A DNA stretch of 64,000 bases from Mesorhizobium neociceri. GTDB taxonomy: Bacteria; Pseudomonadota; Alphaproteobacteria; Rhizobiales; Rhizobiaceae. Below, piece after piece: positions 53,147 to 60,799 of this stretch; position 1 is the stretch's first letter, and every line of letters starts with the position of its first letter. Made by a program: the position numbers and the translations under genes. A model generated the notes under the pieces. That model did no database searches. It worked only from the letters and a program-made list of their open reading frames with translations, and was not told where the DNA came from. The stretch lies in assembly GCF_013520985.1 (NCBI RefSeq), contig NZ_JACDTY010000009.1, positions 1-64,000 of the forward strand. Reading direction: 5' to 3'.

Positions 53147-53348
53147 TCACTGGATCTTTCTCTGATCCGCCTCACCATCGAAAAGACCGATACCGAGCGG
53201 CTTTTGCGCCTTGCGTGGCCGCAAGGGCGCGTCCGTGAGAAAGGCAAAGCCGGTCGCGCGCGGTGACAGGCCGGACACCGGAAATGAGGGTCTGCTCGCC
53301 TTCCGGCGTCTTCTCGGTCGGCAGCGCGTGGGGATCGCGCGCCTTCAC
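53147..53348 (-). pseudogene. small conserved transfer-block gene, frameshifted
   Basis: A GTG overlaps the stop of ardC (GTGA). The frame reads VKARDPHALPTEKTPEGEQTL, then SGVRPVTARDRL, and then runs out of phase. One base later the expected continuation AFLTDAPLRPRKAQKPLGIGLFD appears and ends at a TGA at 53147-53149. Total length is 202 bases, 67 codons plus one base, so a single extra T in the CTTTGCC at about 53255 explains the break. Small proteins of this form (EKTPEGEQTLI...GLFD) sit after ardC in many rhizobial elements. It is inactive here unless ribosomes shift by one base at that site. Confidence 0.7.
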
Positions 53349-54307
53349 GCCGCGATCTCCTCACGCTCCGAGGCTTCGGCGGTGCGGTGAGGGCCAAGCA
53401 GGAAATCGGCGGCTTTGGAGGCTTGGCTGGCGGCGCGGAAAATGGCGCGGTTGTCCTCGCGCAGCACGGTGAGCGATGAGCCGATATAGTCGGCATGGCG
53501 CACGGTCGGCTCGATGGCGAGAGAGCTGCAGACGAAGGCGGCGCAGATTTCGGCGACCAGTTCCTCGCGCGCATAGGTCTTGGTGCCGAATGAGCCGGAG
53601 AGGTCGCGCGCAAGCCGCGCCGGGTGGCCGGTCCAGTGGCCAAGCTCGTGAAAGCAGGTGCGGTAATAGTCGATCTGGTGGAAGAATGCCGGCTGCGGCG
53701 GCACCTGAATGAAGTCGCTGCCGGGCATGTAGAAAGCGCGATCGCCGCCGATGCGGAAATCAGCGCCGCTTGCGTCGATAAGCGCCTCGGCCTGCGGGAC
53801 GATCTGACGCTCGGGCAGCGGCTCGGCGGCGGCATGGAGGTGGTCGGGCAGTCCGTCGCACTGCACGACATTGAAGACGGTGAAGCGCTTCAGGAAGGGG
53901 ACGGCGTGCGGTTCGCCGCCCTCGGTCTTGGCGCGCTCCTTCTCGTCCTTGGGAACAAAGCGGTCGGCATGCACGATGGTGGTGCCGTGTTCGCCCTTGC
54001 GGACATTGCCGCCAAGCGCAAGCGCCTGCCGGAAGGTGAGCCAGTTCTGACTGGCATAGCTGCGCTCGAAGACGGCGCCCCACAGGATCAGGATGTTGAT
54101 GCCGGAATAGAGCCGGCCGGTGGCCGCATTCTTGGGCAGGCCGAGCCCGGCCTTTGCCCGGCCCCATGGCTTGACCCATGGCACGGTGCCGCGCTCGAGC
54201 TCGGCGATGATGCGGTCGGTGATCTCCTGATAAAGGCCGGCGCCGGGGCGCCCGCCCTTAGCCGCGCCGGCCTGCCGGCTGGCGGAACGCTTGTTGTTTG
54301 CACGCAT
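53345..54307 (-). CDS. ardC: ArdC-like antirestriction protein (DUF1738 ssDNA-binding plus zincin-like metallopeptidase)
   Basis: A 320-residue two-domain protein. The N-terminal ssDNA-binding domain (about 25-150) begins LYQEITDRIIAELERGTVPWVKPWG and includes SGINILILWG and WLTFRQALALGGNVRKGEHG. The C-terminal zincin-like domain has HELGHWTGH (His220, Glu221, His224) and a downstream EELVAEI glutamate. ArdC proteins coat entering single strands and protect the incoming element from restriction. It leads the frameshifted gene, DUF2958, ParB-like and DUF736 genes in one direction, so all may be made early after transfer. Confidence 0.9.
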   Translation of the reverse strand: MRANNKRSASRQAGAAKGGRPGAGLYQEITDRIIAELERGTVPWVKPWGRAKAGLGLPKNAATGRLYSGINILILWGAVFERSYASQNWLTFRQALALGGNVRKGEHGTTIVHADRFVPKDEKERAKTEGGEPHAVPFLKRFTVFNVVQCDGLPDHLHAAAEPLPERQIVPQAEALIDASGADFRIGGDRAFYMPGSDFIQVPPQPAFFHQIDYYRTCFHELGHWTGHPARLARDLSGSFGTKTYAREELVAEICAAFVCSSLAIEPTVRHADYIGSSLTVLREDNRAIFRAASQASKAADFLLGPHRTAEASEREEIAA

Positions 54308-54548
54308 CGTTTGGTCCTCCGCTCTTCAATCGCGCCCTCCCCCGGAAGCGGGGTGGGCGGCGAGAACGACCGGAAAGGCCCGCTGCCGAAGGCAGACCGC
54401 ATCCGAAGGACCGGAACGAAGAGGAGGACCCTGAGCGGCAGCGAAGGGTTGCGGGATGCCGCGGCGGGCCTAGAAGGGAGAGCCGCCCACCGCGCGCCAC
54501 CGGGGGATGGCCAACAGACAGACCACGCCGGCCAGCGGCCGGCGGCCA
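54308..54548. other. G+C-rich intergenic DNA
   Basis: No coding pattern on either strand; it probably carries the ardC promoter. Confidence 0.4.
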
Positions 54549-54764
54549 TCAGCAGCCGAAAGGCTGCACGCGCCAGGGGGCGAAGCCGAATGGCCGAGAC
54601 CGCCTGAGGCTTGCCGAAGAAAAGCGGGCTCGGTTCACGAGCACCCGGCGCGCGCCTTCAGGCGCGCGGGCGCTCCTCAGGTCCGCGACGACCGTAGCTT
54701 TGATCTTGGCGGTGATGCGCGTGTAAATGTCGGCACGCGCTCCGGACTGCATCCTGGAAGACAT
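54549..54764 (-). pseudogene. truncated second ArdC-like gene, N-terminal fragment only
   Basis: An ATG at 54764 with a good AGGAG eight bases upstream starts MSSRMQSGARADIYTRITAKI, the standard opening of DUF1738/ArdC proteins (RADIYxRITxKI). After that the sequence turns into unrelated residues rich in Arg and Ala and stops at 54549. A deletion must have joined the start of this gene to other DNA just before the intact ardC. Confidence 0.6.
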
Positions 54765-55133
54765 CGTGATAGCTCCTTGGGAGCGACGCGAGCGCACGGG
54801 ATCGCCACCGGTTGCGGGCGGCGCCAGGCTCAACGTCGGTGGAAAGGGTCAGTGAAAAGCCGGCGAGACAGCTGACTGTTTAGATAATCACATAGTCCGG
54901 ACCGGTCACCGCCCGCAGCTCGACGCGGCCGTTCTGGATTTCAAGCGTCTTTACCTGCTCGGCGCGTTGCGAGGTCAGCGCGTATTGGAGATTGATGGCG
55001 GCAAGCGGGGCCGGGAGTTGGCGCAGACAAGCAGCCGGTGCGCCGACCAGACTGGCCAAGCTGGCCAAAACGCCAATGGGTGGGGCAAGCGGTGCCTCGG
55101 CATATCTATGAGTGCTGCCTGTGATGCACGCGT
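54765..55133. other. no firm gene; possible C-terminal remnant on the minus strand
   Basis: A minus frame ends at 54880 with ALTSQRAEQVKTLEIQ and then RVELRAVTGPDYVII, which looks protein-like. Its only starts lie inside the monooxygenase gene, so it is at most the tail of an unidentified gene. Confidence 0.3.
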
Positions 55134-56189
55134 CTAAGGGGCACTGCCGCACCGCAGTCCGCCAACTCGAGCTGTAATTACGGATTGAACCGCCGTTGCG
55201 GTATATAGGGAAGCATCCAACGACAGATTCCCAAATGCCGGTTGACAAAGGAGGTAGCTTGCACCTGCCTGTTCCAGTTGATCAAGAAGAGCTTGTCCCG
55301 CAGAAGCTGCCGTTCCTACTACGCACAATTCCTTCTCGATTGCTGCATCGAAGGTCAGCGGCAGGTTTGGTGGAGTCGGCATGGCATTGAGATCGTAAAG
55401 GAATTTAAAGCTCTTGAGCCACCGTTCGTAAGCAGGTGCGGCGAGTGAACGTGCATCTGTTTCAGAACGCCCGATCACGATCATTCTGAGCAATCCGAGA
55501 AATGGCGCTTGGTCATCCGCGTCACCGATGTGCTCTCGACCGGCGCGGAAGGCATCAGTAATTCTGCGAACAGAAGAGGAAGGTCCCACGCACGCGATGT
55601 TCACGCCATTCGCAGCGGCCCAGGCTGCCGATTCGGGTCGATTCGTGGCGATCCAAGTCGGCGGATGTGGACGCTGATGAGTTCTTAGCGTCAGCGGAAC
55701 GCTGTTCAATTCAAAATGGCGTCCTTGATAAGATAGCGTACCGCCTTTCAGCGCATTGATAAGAATCTCGCTGGCTTCCGCATAGTGGTCTGGCGCCGCG
55801 TCCGAGCCAATCCCAAAGTAACCCAATTCGATCGGGAGCGAGCCGCTCCCTATTCCAAGTTCGAGCCTGCCACCGCTCAATTGATCCAGCATACAGATCT
55901 CTTCGAACGCACGTAGCGGATGGTAGAGGGCAAGCAGCATTACCATTGGGCCTACACGAAGGCGCCGGGTTCGCTGGGCTACGCTCGACAAAAACAGATT
56001 CGGTGATGGACCTCTCCCATGTGGGGTGCAATGGTGCTCTGCGAGATGATATGCATAGAACCCAAGGTGATCACAGGCCTCGGCTAACATCAGGCGATCT
56101 TCGTATTGTCGGGCGATATCGACGCCGCCATCATCCAGGTGATCGAAGATGCCGACAGCTAGGCCTGAAGGAAAGACTGTATTCATCAT
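55134..56189 (-). CDS. luciferase-like flavin-dependent monooxygenase
   Basis: A 351-residue LLM-family TIM-barrel enzyme that uses reduced flavin. The start FPSGLAVGIFDHLDDGG is typical of alkanal-monooxygenase-like members. LAEHHCTPHGRGPSPNLFLSSVAQRT (about 49-74), VGPMVMLLALYHPLRAFEEICMLDQLSGGRLELGIGSG (about 79-116, here the flavin-binding core) and HPPTWIATNRPES follow. The substrate is unknown. The gene is 140 bases from the HisC-like gene in the same direction and may be co-transcribed with it. The ATG pair at 56189/56186 makes the exact start uncertain by one codon. Confidence 0.87.
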   Translation of the reverse strand: MMNTVFPSGLAVGIFDHLDDGGVDIARQYEDRLMLAEACDHLGFYAYHLAEHHCTPHGRGPSPNLFLSSVAQRTRRLRVGPMVMLLALYHPLRAFEEICMLDQLSGGRLELGIGSGSLPIELGYFGIGSDAAPDHYAEASEILINALKGGTLSYQGRHFELNSVPLTLRTHQRPHPPTWIATNRPESAAWAAANGVNIACVGPSSSVRRITDAFRAGREHIGDADDQAPFLGLLRMIVIGRSETDARSLAAPAYERWLKSFKFLYDLNAMPTPPNLPLTFDAAIEKELCVVGTAASAGQALLDQLEQAGASYLLCQPAFGNLSLDASLYTATAVQSVITARVGGLRCGSAP

Positions 56190-56329
56190 ATTGTCTCCAA
56201 TTTTGGCGCAACAAATCCCGTTGCTTCTATGTCAAAGCAATTCAAAGATCTCGCCCTTGTATAGTCGTGATGATTATTGCCGTCGACGCTAACGCAGAGT
56301 CTGCTACCTAACGTCTGAATATAGACCTA

Positions 56330-57418
56330 TTAAATATTCGCATTAATATCCTTAGTTGCACTAAGAAATGCATCCATTTGCTCTTTTGTACCGATGCTGA
56401 CGCGGATGCAATTTTCCAGACCTTTATCGGCAAAAACTGCGACAAGTATTTTTTGCCTTGCCAAGGCTGATTGCCACCATGAGCCATCCTGTCCCGTTGG
56501 CACACGGGCTAGCAAAAAGTTTGCGTGGGAAGGCATTACGGAAAATCCGAGTTGCGACAGCGCGAGCCTCACTCGCTGTCGTTGATGCCTGATATGTCTG
56601 TGGTTGTCGGCATAGGCGGCGCGATGCGCAAGGACGCTCATACCGACCGCATGCCCGATCACATTCATGTTGAAGACGTTCTGGATGTTGCGTAGCCGGC
56701 CGATAATTTCAGGGTGACCGAAACCGAAACCGACGCGAATGCCGGCGACAGCATAGCTTTTCGAAAATGTTCTTAAGACCAGAAGGTTCGGATAGCGATT
56801 GATGAGGTGCAGACCATTCTCGGGGGCAAAGTCGACGTAGGCCTCATCCAGCACGATCAAGCGGTCCGATTTCGCTACCAGGCGTTCGATATCCGCCACC
56901 GGAACGAACGCTCCGGTCGGATTGTTCGGATTGGCTAACAGAATGAACTTAGCGTCCTTTGCAGGACCCAAGAGCAATTGCTCGATCGGCAAGGAATGAT
57001 CTTCGCCAAATTCGATTTCGAGAAATTGCGCACCCTGCAACATGGCAAGTTTGCGGTTAAACGAAAACCCCGGCGACATCATCGCTACCCTATCCCCCGC
57101 AGCAAGAAAAGCTCTGTAGACAAGTCCGAGCAGTTCAGACGATCCGTTACCGGCGATTACCTGATCAATGGAGACGCCGTAGGCATTGGCGGCGGCTTCC
57201 CGCAGGCTGATGTTATCCTCTTCTGGATATAGATACTGCCGTTCGAGGGCCGCAATCGCACTTTTCATTATCATTGTTGGAAGAGGGAAAGGGTTCTCAT
57301 TCGTGTTTAGTTTCACCCAACTTGCATCCGGCGCTGGTCTATCGGATGGCAGGGCATCTGACTGCCTCGCCATTTGCGAAAGAGACGAAAGCACACTCTG
57401 CAATTTTGCATCCGACAT
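56330..57418 (-). CDS. hisC: histidinol-phosphate/aromatic aminotransferase, HisC-like
   Basis: A 362-residue fold-type I aminotransferase: KLNTNENPFPLP near the start (~36-47), GNGSSELLGLV (~90-100), NPNNPTGAFV (~163-172), DEAYVDFAPENG (~191-202) and the PLP lysine in TFSKSYAVAGIRVGFG (Lys220). The C-terminal Arg that binds phosphate or carboxylate is present in IRVSIGTKEQM. The start at 57418 has GGAGA six bases upstream; the frame extends to 57472. Outside a his operon and beside a flavin monooxygenase, it more likely serves a specialised pathway or supplies an aromatic amino acid/auxin intermediate than primary histidine synthesis. Confidence 0.82.
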   Translation of the reverse strand: MSDAKLQSVLSSLSQMARQSDALPSDRPAPDASWVKLNTNENPFPLPTMIMKSAIAALERQYLYPEEDNISLREAAANAYGVSIDQVIAGNGSSELLGLVYRAFLAAGDRVAMMSPGFSFNRKLAMLQGAQFLEIEFGEDHSLPIEQLLLGPAKDAKFILLANPNNPTGAFVPVADIERLVAKSDRLIVLDEAYVDFAPENGLHLINRYPNLLVLRTFSKSYAVAGIRVGFGFGHPEIIGRLRNIQNVFNMNVIGHAVGMSVLAHRAAYADNHRHIRHQRQRVRLALSQLGFSVMPSHANFLLARVPTGQDGSWWQSALARQKILVAVFADKGLENCIRVSIGTKEQMDAFLSATKDINANI

Positions 57419-58149
57419 GTTTTTCTCCGTTTCAGTCGCAGAGGGAATCCGGTCGACCATGGTCGAGAGCACATGGTCGACCGACGGTGCGTGCCTCGCT
57501 ACAGTGTCGCTCCCGCTGCTGCCTGATGACTGACATCGGGTCCCGCTCGGGATGACGTGCTCAGGCGATGTGACGGGCGAGATCTGCCACTAAGTGTCGC
57601 GGGGCTCGTGATCGGCGTTGGCGACCAGTTCCCTCCCGGCCCCGGCTTCGCCGGAACGGTGCTGTTGGACCTGGCTACTAACGCGACCCTCTCAATCAGC
57701 CCGCGGAGCGCCTCTCTGTCGCCAATGCTCTCCCTCACATGAGCCCTTTTTCGCTCCTGCCCACACTGTTCGTCGAATTGCCTTTGCATCTGGATTCCTC
57801 GGCCATCAGTCGCTCGCGGTCGGACGCGAACCGGCGAGCAGCTTCACATCTGCCCCCCAGATCGGCGCTTGTGCCAAGAGGCGGAGTTCGGAATCGAGGG
57901 AAGCTGATTTATTTCGAGGTCGGTCGCGTGGTCACGGGCAAGCGTGAAAACGCCCTGGCCGTAAGTCGGGGCGCCGCGACGTGGTCGAGTGCACAGCGGG
58001 GCGATGGCTGGCGCATGGCTTTCCTTTCATGAATCGCGACCGCCGACTGGCTTCTGCACGCCGCAACCGCACGTTGATGCAGGAGGCCGGAATGGGGCGG
58101 GAGAGTCAATCGAGCTTTCTTTCATTTGAGAAAGGAAACTCGGCGATCA
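57419..58149. other. no gene recognised
   Basis: Frames overlap on both strands without recognisable domains; probably decayed sequence between the hisC-like gene and the transposase remnant. Confidence 0.4.
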
Positions 58150-58290
58150 TGATAGAATTCCATCAGTTTGATGTATCTCCGGCAGATGAGATCGCACGGC
58201 TTCATAATCTCGGGTTGCAGCTCCTGACCTACGTCCGTTTGAACCGCGGTGCGATCGTAAACTATGGCAAGCGCTACCGAGCCGGCCTTG
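58150..58290 (+). mobile_element. short transposase remnant
   Basis: The frame reads DEIARLHNLGLQLLTYVRLN and RGAIVNYGKRYRAGL, matching the near-C-terminal block of a group of rhizobial transposases (LVNYG-RYR-GLPISTS...). It breaks off at GL, just before the conserved PIS motif. Confidence 0.5.
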
Positions 58291-58685
58291 GAGGACTCTG
58301 GCGTCAGCCGGTGCCGAAGCTGGTCACAGCATTTTGTCGGTGTCCGATTGACGACAATCTGTGTTCAAGTCCAGACATCCTAGGGGTTAGGATCAAGCTG
58401 GCCAGGGGCGACTCCGCCGATTTGCGGTCGCTGCTCGCAACCCGTTTGGTGGCATGCAAATTGCATATTATAGCCATGACACGTGTTCCGACGTGGCCCG
58501 TCGCGCGGTCTTTAGCCCAGGAGTTCACATGACATTGGCCCGAACGCAATACAGGCTGCGCATCCCGTGGGACGCCCCAGCTCCGTTGGATCTCGCTGCG
58601 ATCGGCAGACAGGATCGCCATCCCGCAGACCGCCTGCAGCTTTCAGGTCAGCTAGGGCCGCCATAAGGGTTCTCGTAAAACAAAC
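58291..58685. other. no gene recognised
   Basis: Follows the transposase remnant; no coding pattern seen. At 58687-58702 AGGAGAACTTATG is a good ribosome site followed by an 80-codon frame (58700-58942) of unknown kind that overlaps the hydrolase remnant. Confidence 0.35.
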
Positions 58686-58799
58686 ATTCAGGAGAACTTA
58701 TGACTCGACCACATGAATATCGGCCGATTCGCCGGCTCTCCCAATGGCACATAACACCAGATCCTCTTCAAACCCGTGATGATCCAAAGGAAGCGAAAA

Positions 58800-59448
58800 A
58801 TGCCTACCCCAGAGAAGGACGCTGCGGGGCGCTCGAGGCTCCTTATAAAATTGCGGTCTCACTGGCCACGGACGATACTTGCCGCCACGGTGTTGGCCAT
58901 TGTAATGACCGCTCCAGCTCCAGCCGTCGCCCAAGACGCTGATAAGCACTACTCCGACCAATGCTTGGTTGAGCAAGGCTGGGGGGGTACGTAGGTGGTT
59001 GTGCATTGGCGATCCAGAGGTCAAACGAAGACCTGCCGGTCACCTGGTTGGAACGCTTGGTGCGGGTCCTGATTGGACCTGTGCAACCCGATCGGGCCTG
59101 AGCAAAACACAGCCCCATGCGCCAACGATTCGACACGCCGCATTGCGACGGCCTCTAATGTCTGGACCGCCGATACTCCCGCCAAGGAGCAGCGCGCGGC
59201 CTGGATCGCCAATCTCGACAAGATTGCCGGCCGCAATCCGTCGGTGGTCATTCCGGGCCACATGGACCCCGCAGCTCCAACCGGTCTTGCCGCGATCGAG
59301 CACACCAAGGCGTACCTGCTGAATTTTGAGGGGCGGCGATTCCGTCGCGCTCAAGGCCGCGCTGGAAGCGCGCTTTCCGAACCTGGGCATGGGTGTCGCT
59401 CTCGACGTCGGCTCCAAGGTCGCCACCGGCGAAATGAAGTGTGGTTGA
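58800..59448 (+). pseudogene. decayed secreted metallo-beta-lactamase-fold hydrolase
   Basis: An ATG at 58800 begins a protein with a clear signal peptide (RTILAATVLAIVMTAPAPAVA, about 24-44), which stops at 58994. In another frame at about 59161-59330 the C-terminal part of an MBL-fold hydrolase appears: VWTADTPAKEQRAAWIANLD, then VVIPGHMDP and AIEHTKAYLLNFE. A further frame switch gives ALKAALEARFPNLGMGVALD and ends at the TGA 59446-59448. The zinc-binding HxHxDH middle has been lost. At least two frameshifts plus a deletion make it inactive. Confidence 0.65.
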
Positions 59449-59450
59449 GA

Positions 59451-59838
59451 TGAGCACGAATCTTGAGCTGATCCGGGGGACCTATGAAGGATCCTCCGAG
59501 GAGAACGGCCGCAATCTGCGGGCTTTCCTGTCGCCGGACGTGGAATGGAGCGAAGCGGAAGGCTTCCCCTACGCCGGTACCTGTGTTGGCCAGAGGCACT
59601 GACCGACGGCGTATTCCGCCGCCTTGGCACGGAATGGACGGGCTATCGCGCCGAGGTCCACACCTACCTTGCCGACGGCGATCGCGTTGGCGCCTTCGGC
59701 GTCTATTCAGGCACGTAGAACGCGACGGGCAAGTCTATGACTGCGCCCTTTGCCCACCTTTACCAGATCAAGGACGGCAAGGTCATTCGCATGACCCAGT
59801 ATGTCGACACCGTTCTGGTTCCCGCGCGCTCAATTAGG
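59451..59838 (+). pseudogene. decayed SnoaL-like (NTF2-fold) gene
   Basis: Begins three bases after the hydrolase stop with MSTNLELIRGTYEGSSEENG and DVEWSEAEGFPYAGT, stops early at 59602, and resumes in another frame as FRRLGTEWTGYRAEVHTYLA, with a TAG inside the GVYSGT-NATGKS block and then FAHLYQIKDGKVIRMTQYVDT. One frameshift and one internal stop destroy the gene. It belongs to the same gene group as the intact SnoaL-like gene that follows. Confidence 0.7.
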
Positions 59839-59861
59839 CGCAAACACCAGGAGACGATCCA

Positions 59862-60356
59862 ATGCTCAAGAAGACAATCTTCGCATCTATCTTCCTCGTG
59901 ACCGCCTCGGTCGCGGGATTAGCGGTACCTGTTTATGCCCAGGACGCCACCCAGACCCAGATCGTGCAGGACTACGAACTGGCTCAAGCCAACAAGGCGC
60001 TGGTCACAAAGGCGTTTCAGGAGCTGTTCGGCGACCACGATCTCACCGCTCTCGACCGCTATTGGGCCACCGACTACATCCAGCACAATCCCAGCATAAG
60101 CGACGGACGGGAGGCCGTGAAAACGTTCTTCGAAAGCCTCGGCATTTTGACGTGGCCAAAGCAGCAGGTAAAGTTTGAGCGCGTCATTGCCGAAGGCGAT
60201 CTTGTGATGCTTCAGACCGTGCAGCCAGCATTGGAAAATTCACCTGCAACAGTCATCGTCGACATCTTCCGCGTCGAGAAAGGTAAGATCGTCGAGCATT
60301 GGGACGTGATCCAGCCGGTTCCCGCTGAAGCCACCAATCAGCGGCCCATGTACTGA
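59862..60356 (+). CDS. secreted SnoaL-like (NTF2-fold) protein
   Basis: A 164-residue protein with a signal peptide (MLKKTIFASIFLVTASVAGL to about Ala26) and a SnoaL-like cone-shaped domain: LVTKAFQELFGDHDLTALDRYWATDYIQHNPSISDG (about 47-82), FFESLGIL, VIAEGDLVMLQT and IVDIFRVEKGKIVEHWDVIQPVP. The His and Asp residues around YIQHNP and EHWD are those seen in predicted ester or cyclase-type members. CAGGAG lies eight bases before the ATG. It is the only intact member of the hydrolase-SnoaL-SnoaL group here. The substrate is unknown. Confidence 0.85.
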   Translation: MLKKTIFASIFLVTASVAGLAVPVYAQDATQTQIVQDYELAQANKALVTKAFQELFGDHDLTALDRYWATDYIQHNPSISDGREAVKTFFESLGILTWPKQQVKFERVIAEGDLVMLQTVQPALENSPATVIVDIFRVEKGKIVEHWDVIQPVPAEATNQRPMY

Positions 60357-60464
60357 CCTCGTATCAGCGGCCATTTTGCCCTGACGGAATATTGTCGAGA
60401 GCACCTCCCAGACTGAGACAAGGCAAATCGCGGACAGTTTCCCTGCAAGAGAGGAAACTGGGGC

Positions 60465-60773
60465 ATGGCCGGACGGCAAAGAGTTATTGATGAGGACCAA
60501 AAGCTGGAGCTTCTCCAGCGCATGGAGGCAGGCGAAACCGTCAGCAAGTTAGCCGACGAGGTTGGCATCAGTCGCCAACCACTTCACGAGTGGCGTGATC
60601 ACCTCAGGCTTCGTGGTAATCTGAAGTCACGTCGGCGCGGCCGGCCGGCCAGATCGATAACAGGAGTTGACGCGCGATCGGGCGCGCGCCGTCATCGATG
60701 GTATGACGGCACCGAGGGCAAGGAGCTCGAGTCTTTCCGAGTGGGCCTCGGCCCGAGCGGCTTCCAACAGTAG
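60465..60773 (+). CDS. transposase-type helix-turn-helix ORF, probably a truncated IS orfA
   Basis: A 102-residue frame. Residues 1-62 (VIDEDQKLELLQRMEAGETV, SKLADEVGISRQPLHEWRDHLRLRG) form a helix-turn-helix followed by the basic KSRRRGRP, as in the first protein of several rhizobial IS elements. After about residue 65 the sequence no longer matches, and the partner reading frame is absent because the c-di-GMP gene begins on the opposite strand. Probably inactive. Confidence 0.6.
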   Translation: MAGRQRVIDEDQKLELLQRMEAGETVSKLADEVGISRQPLHEWRDHLRLRGNLKSRRRGRPARSITGVDARSGARRHRWYDGTEGKELESFRVGLGPSGFQQ

Positions 60774-60799
60774 ATGGCAGCAGGCGACCCGCTTGCGCC

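Noticed and set aside
54880..55248. 122-codon minus frame ending VELRAVTGPDYVII
   Set aside because: Its starts lie inside the monooxygenase gene; only the tail looks protein-like, so it is not called as a gene.
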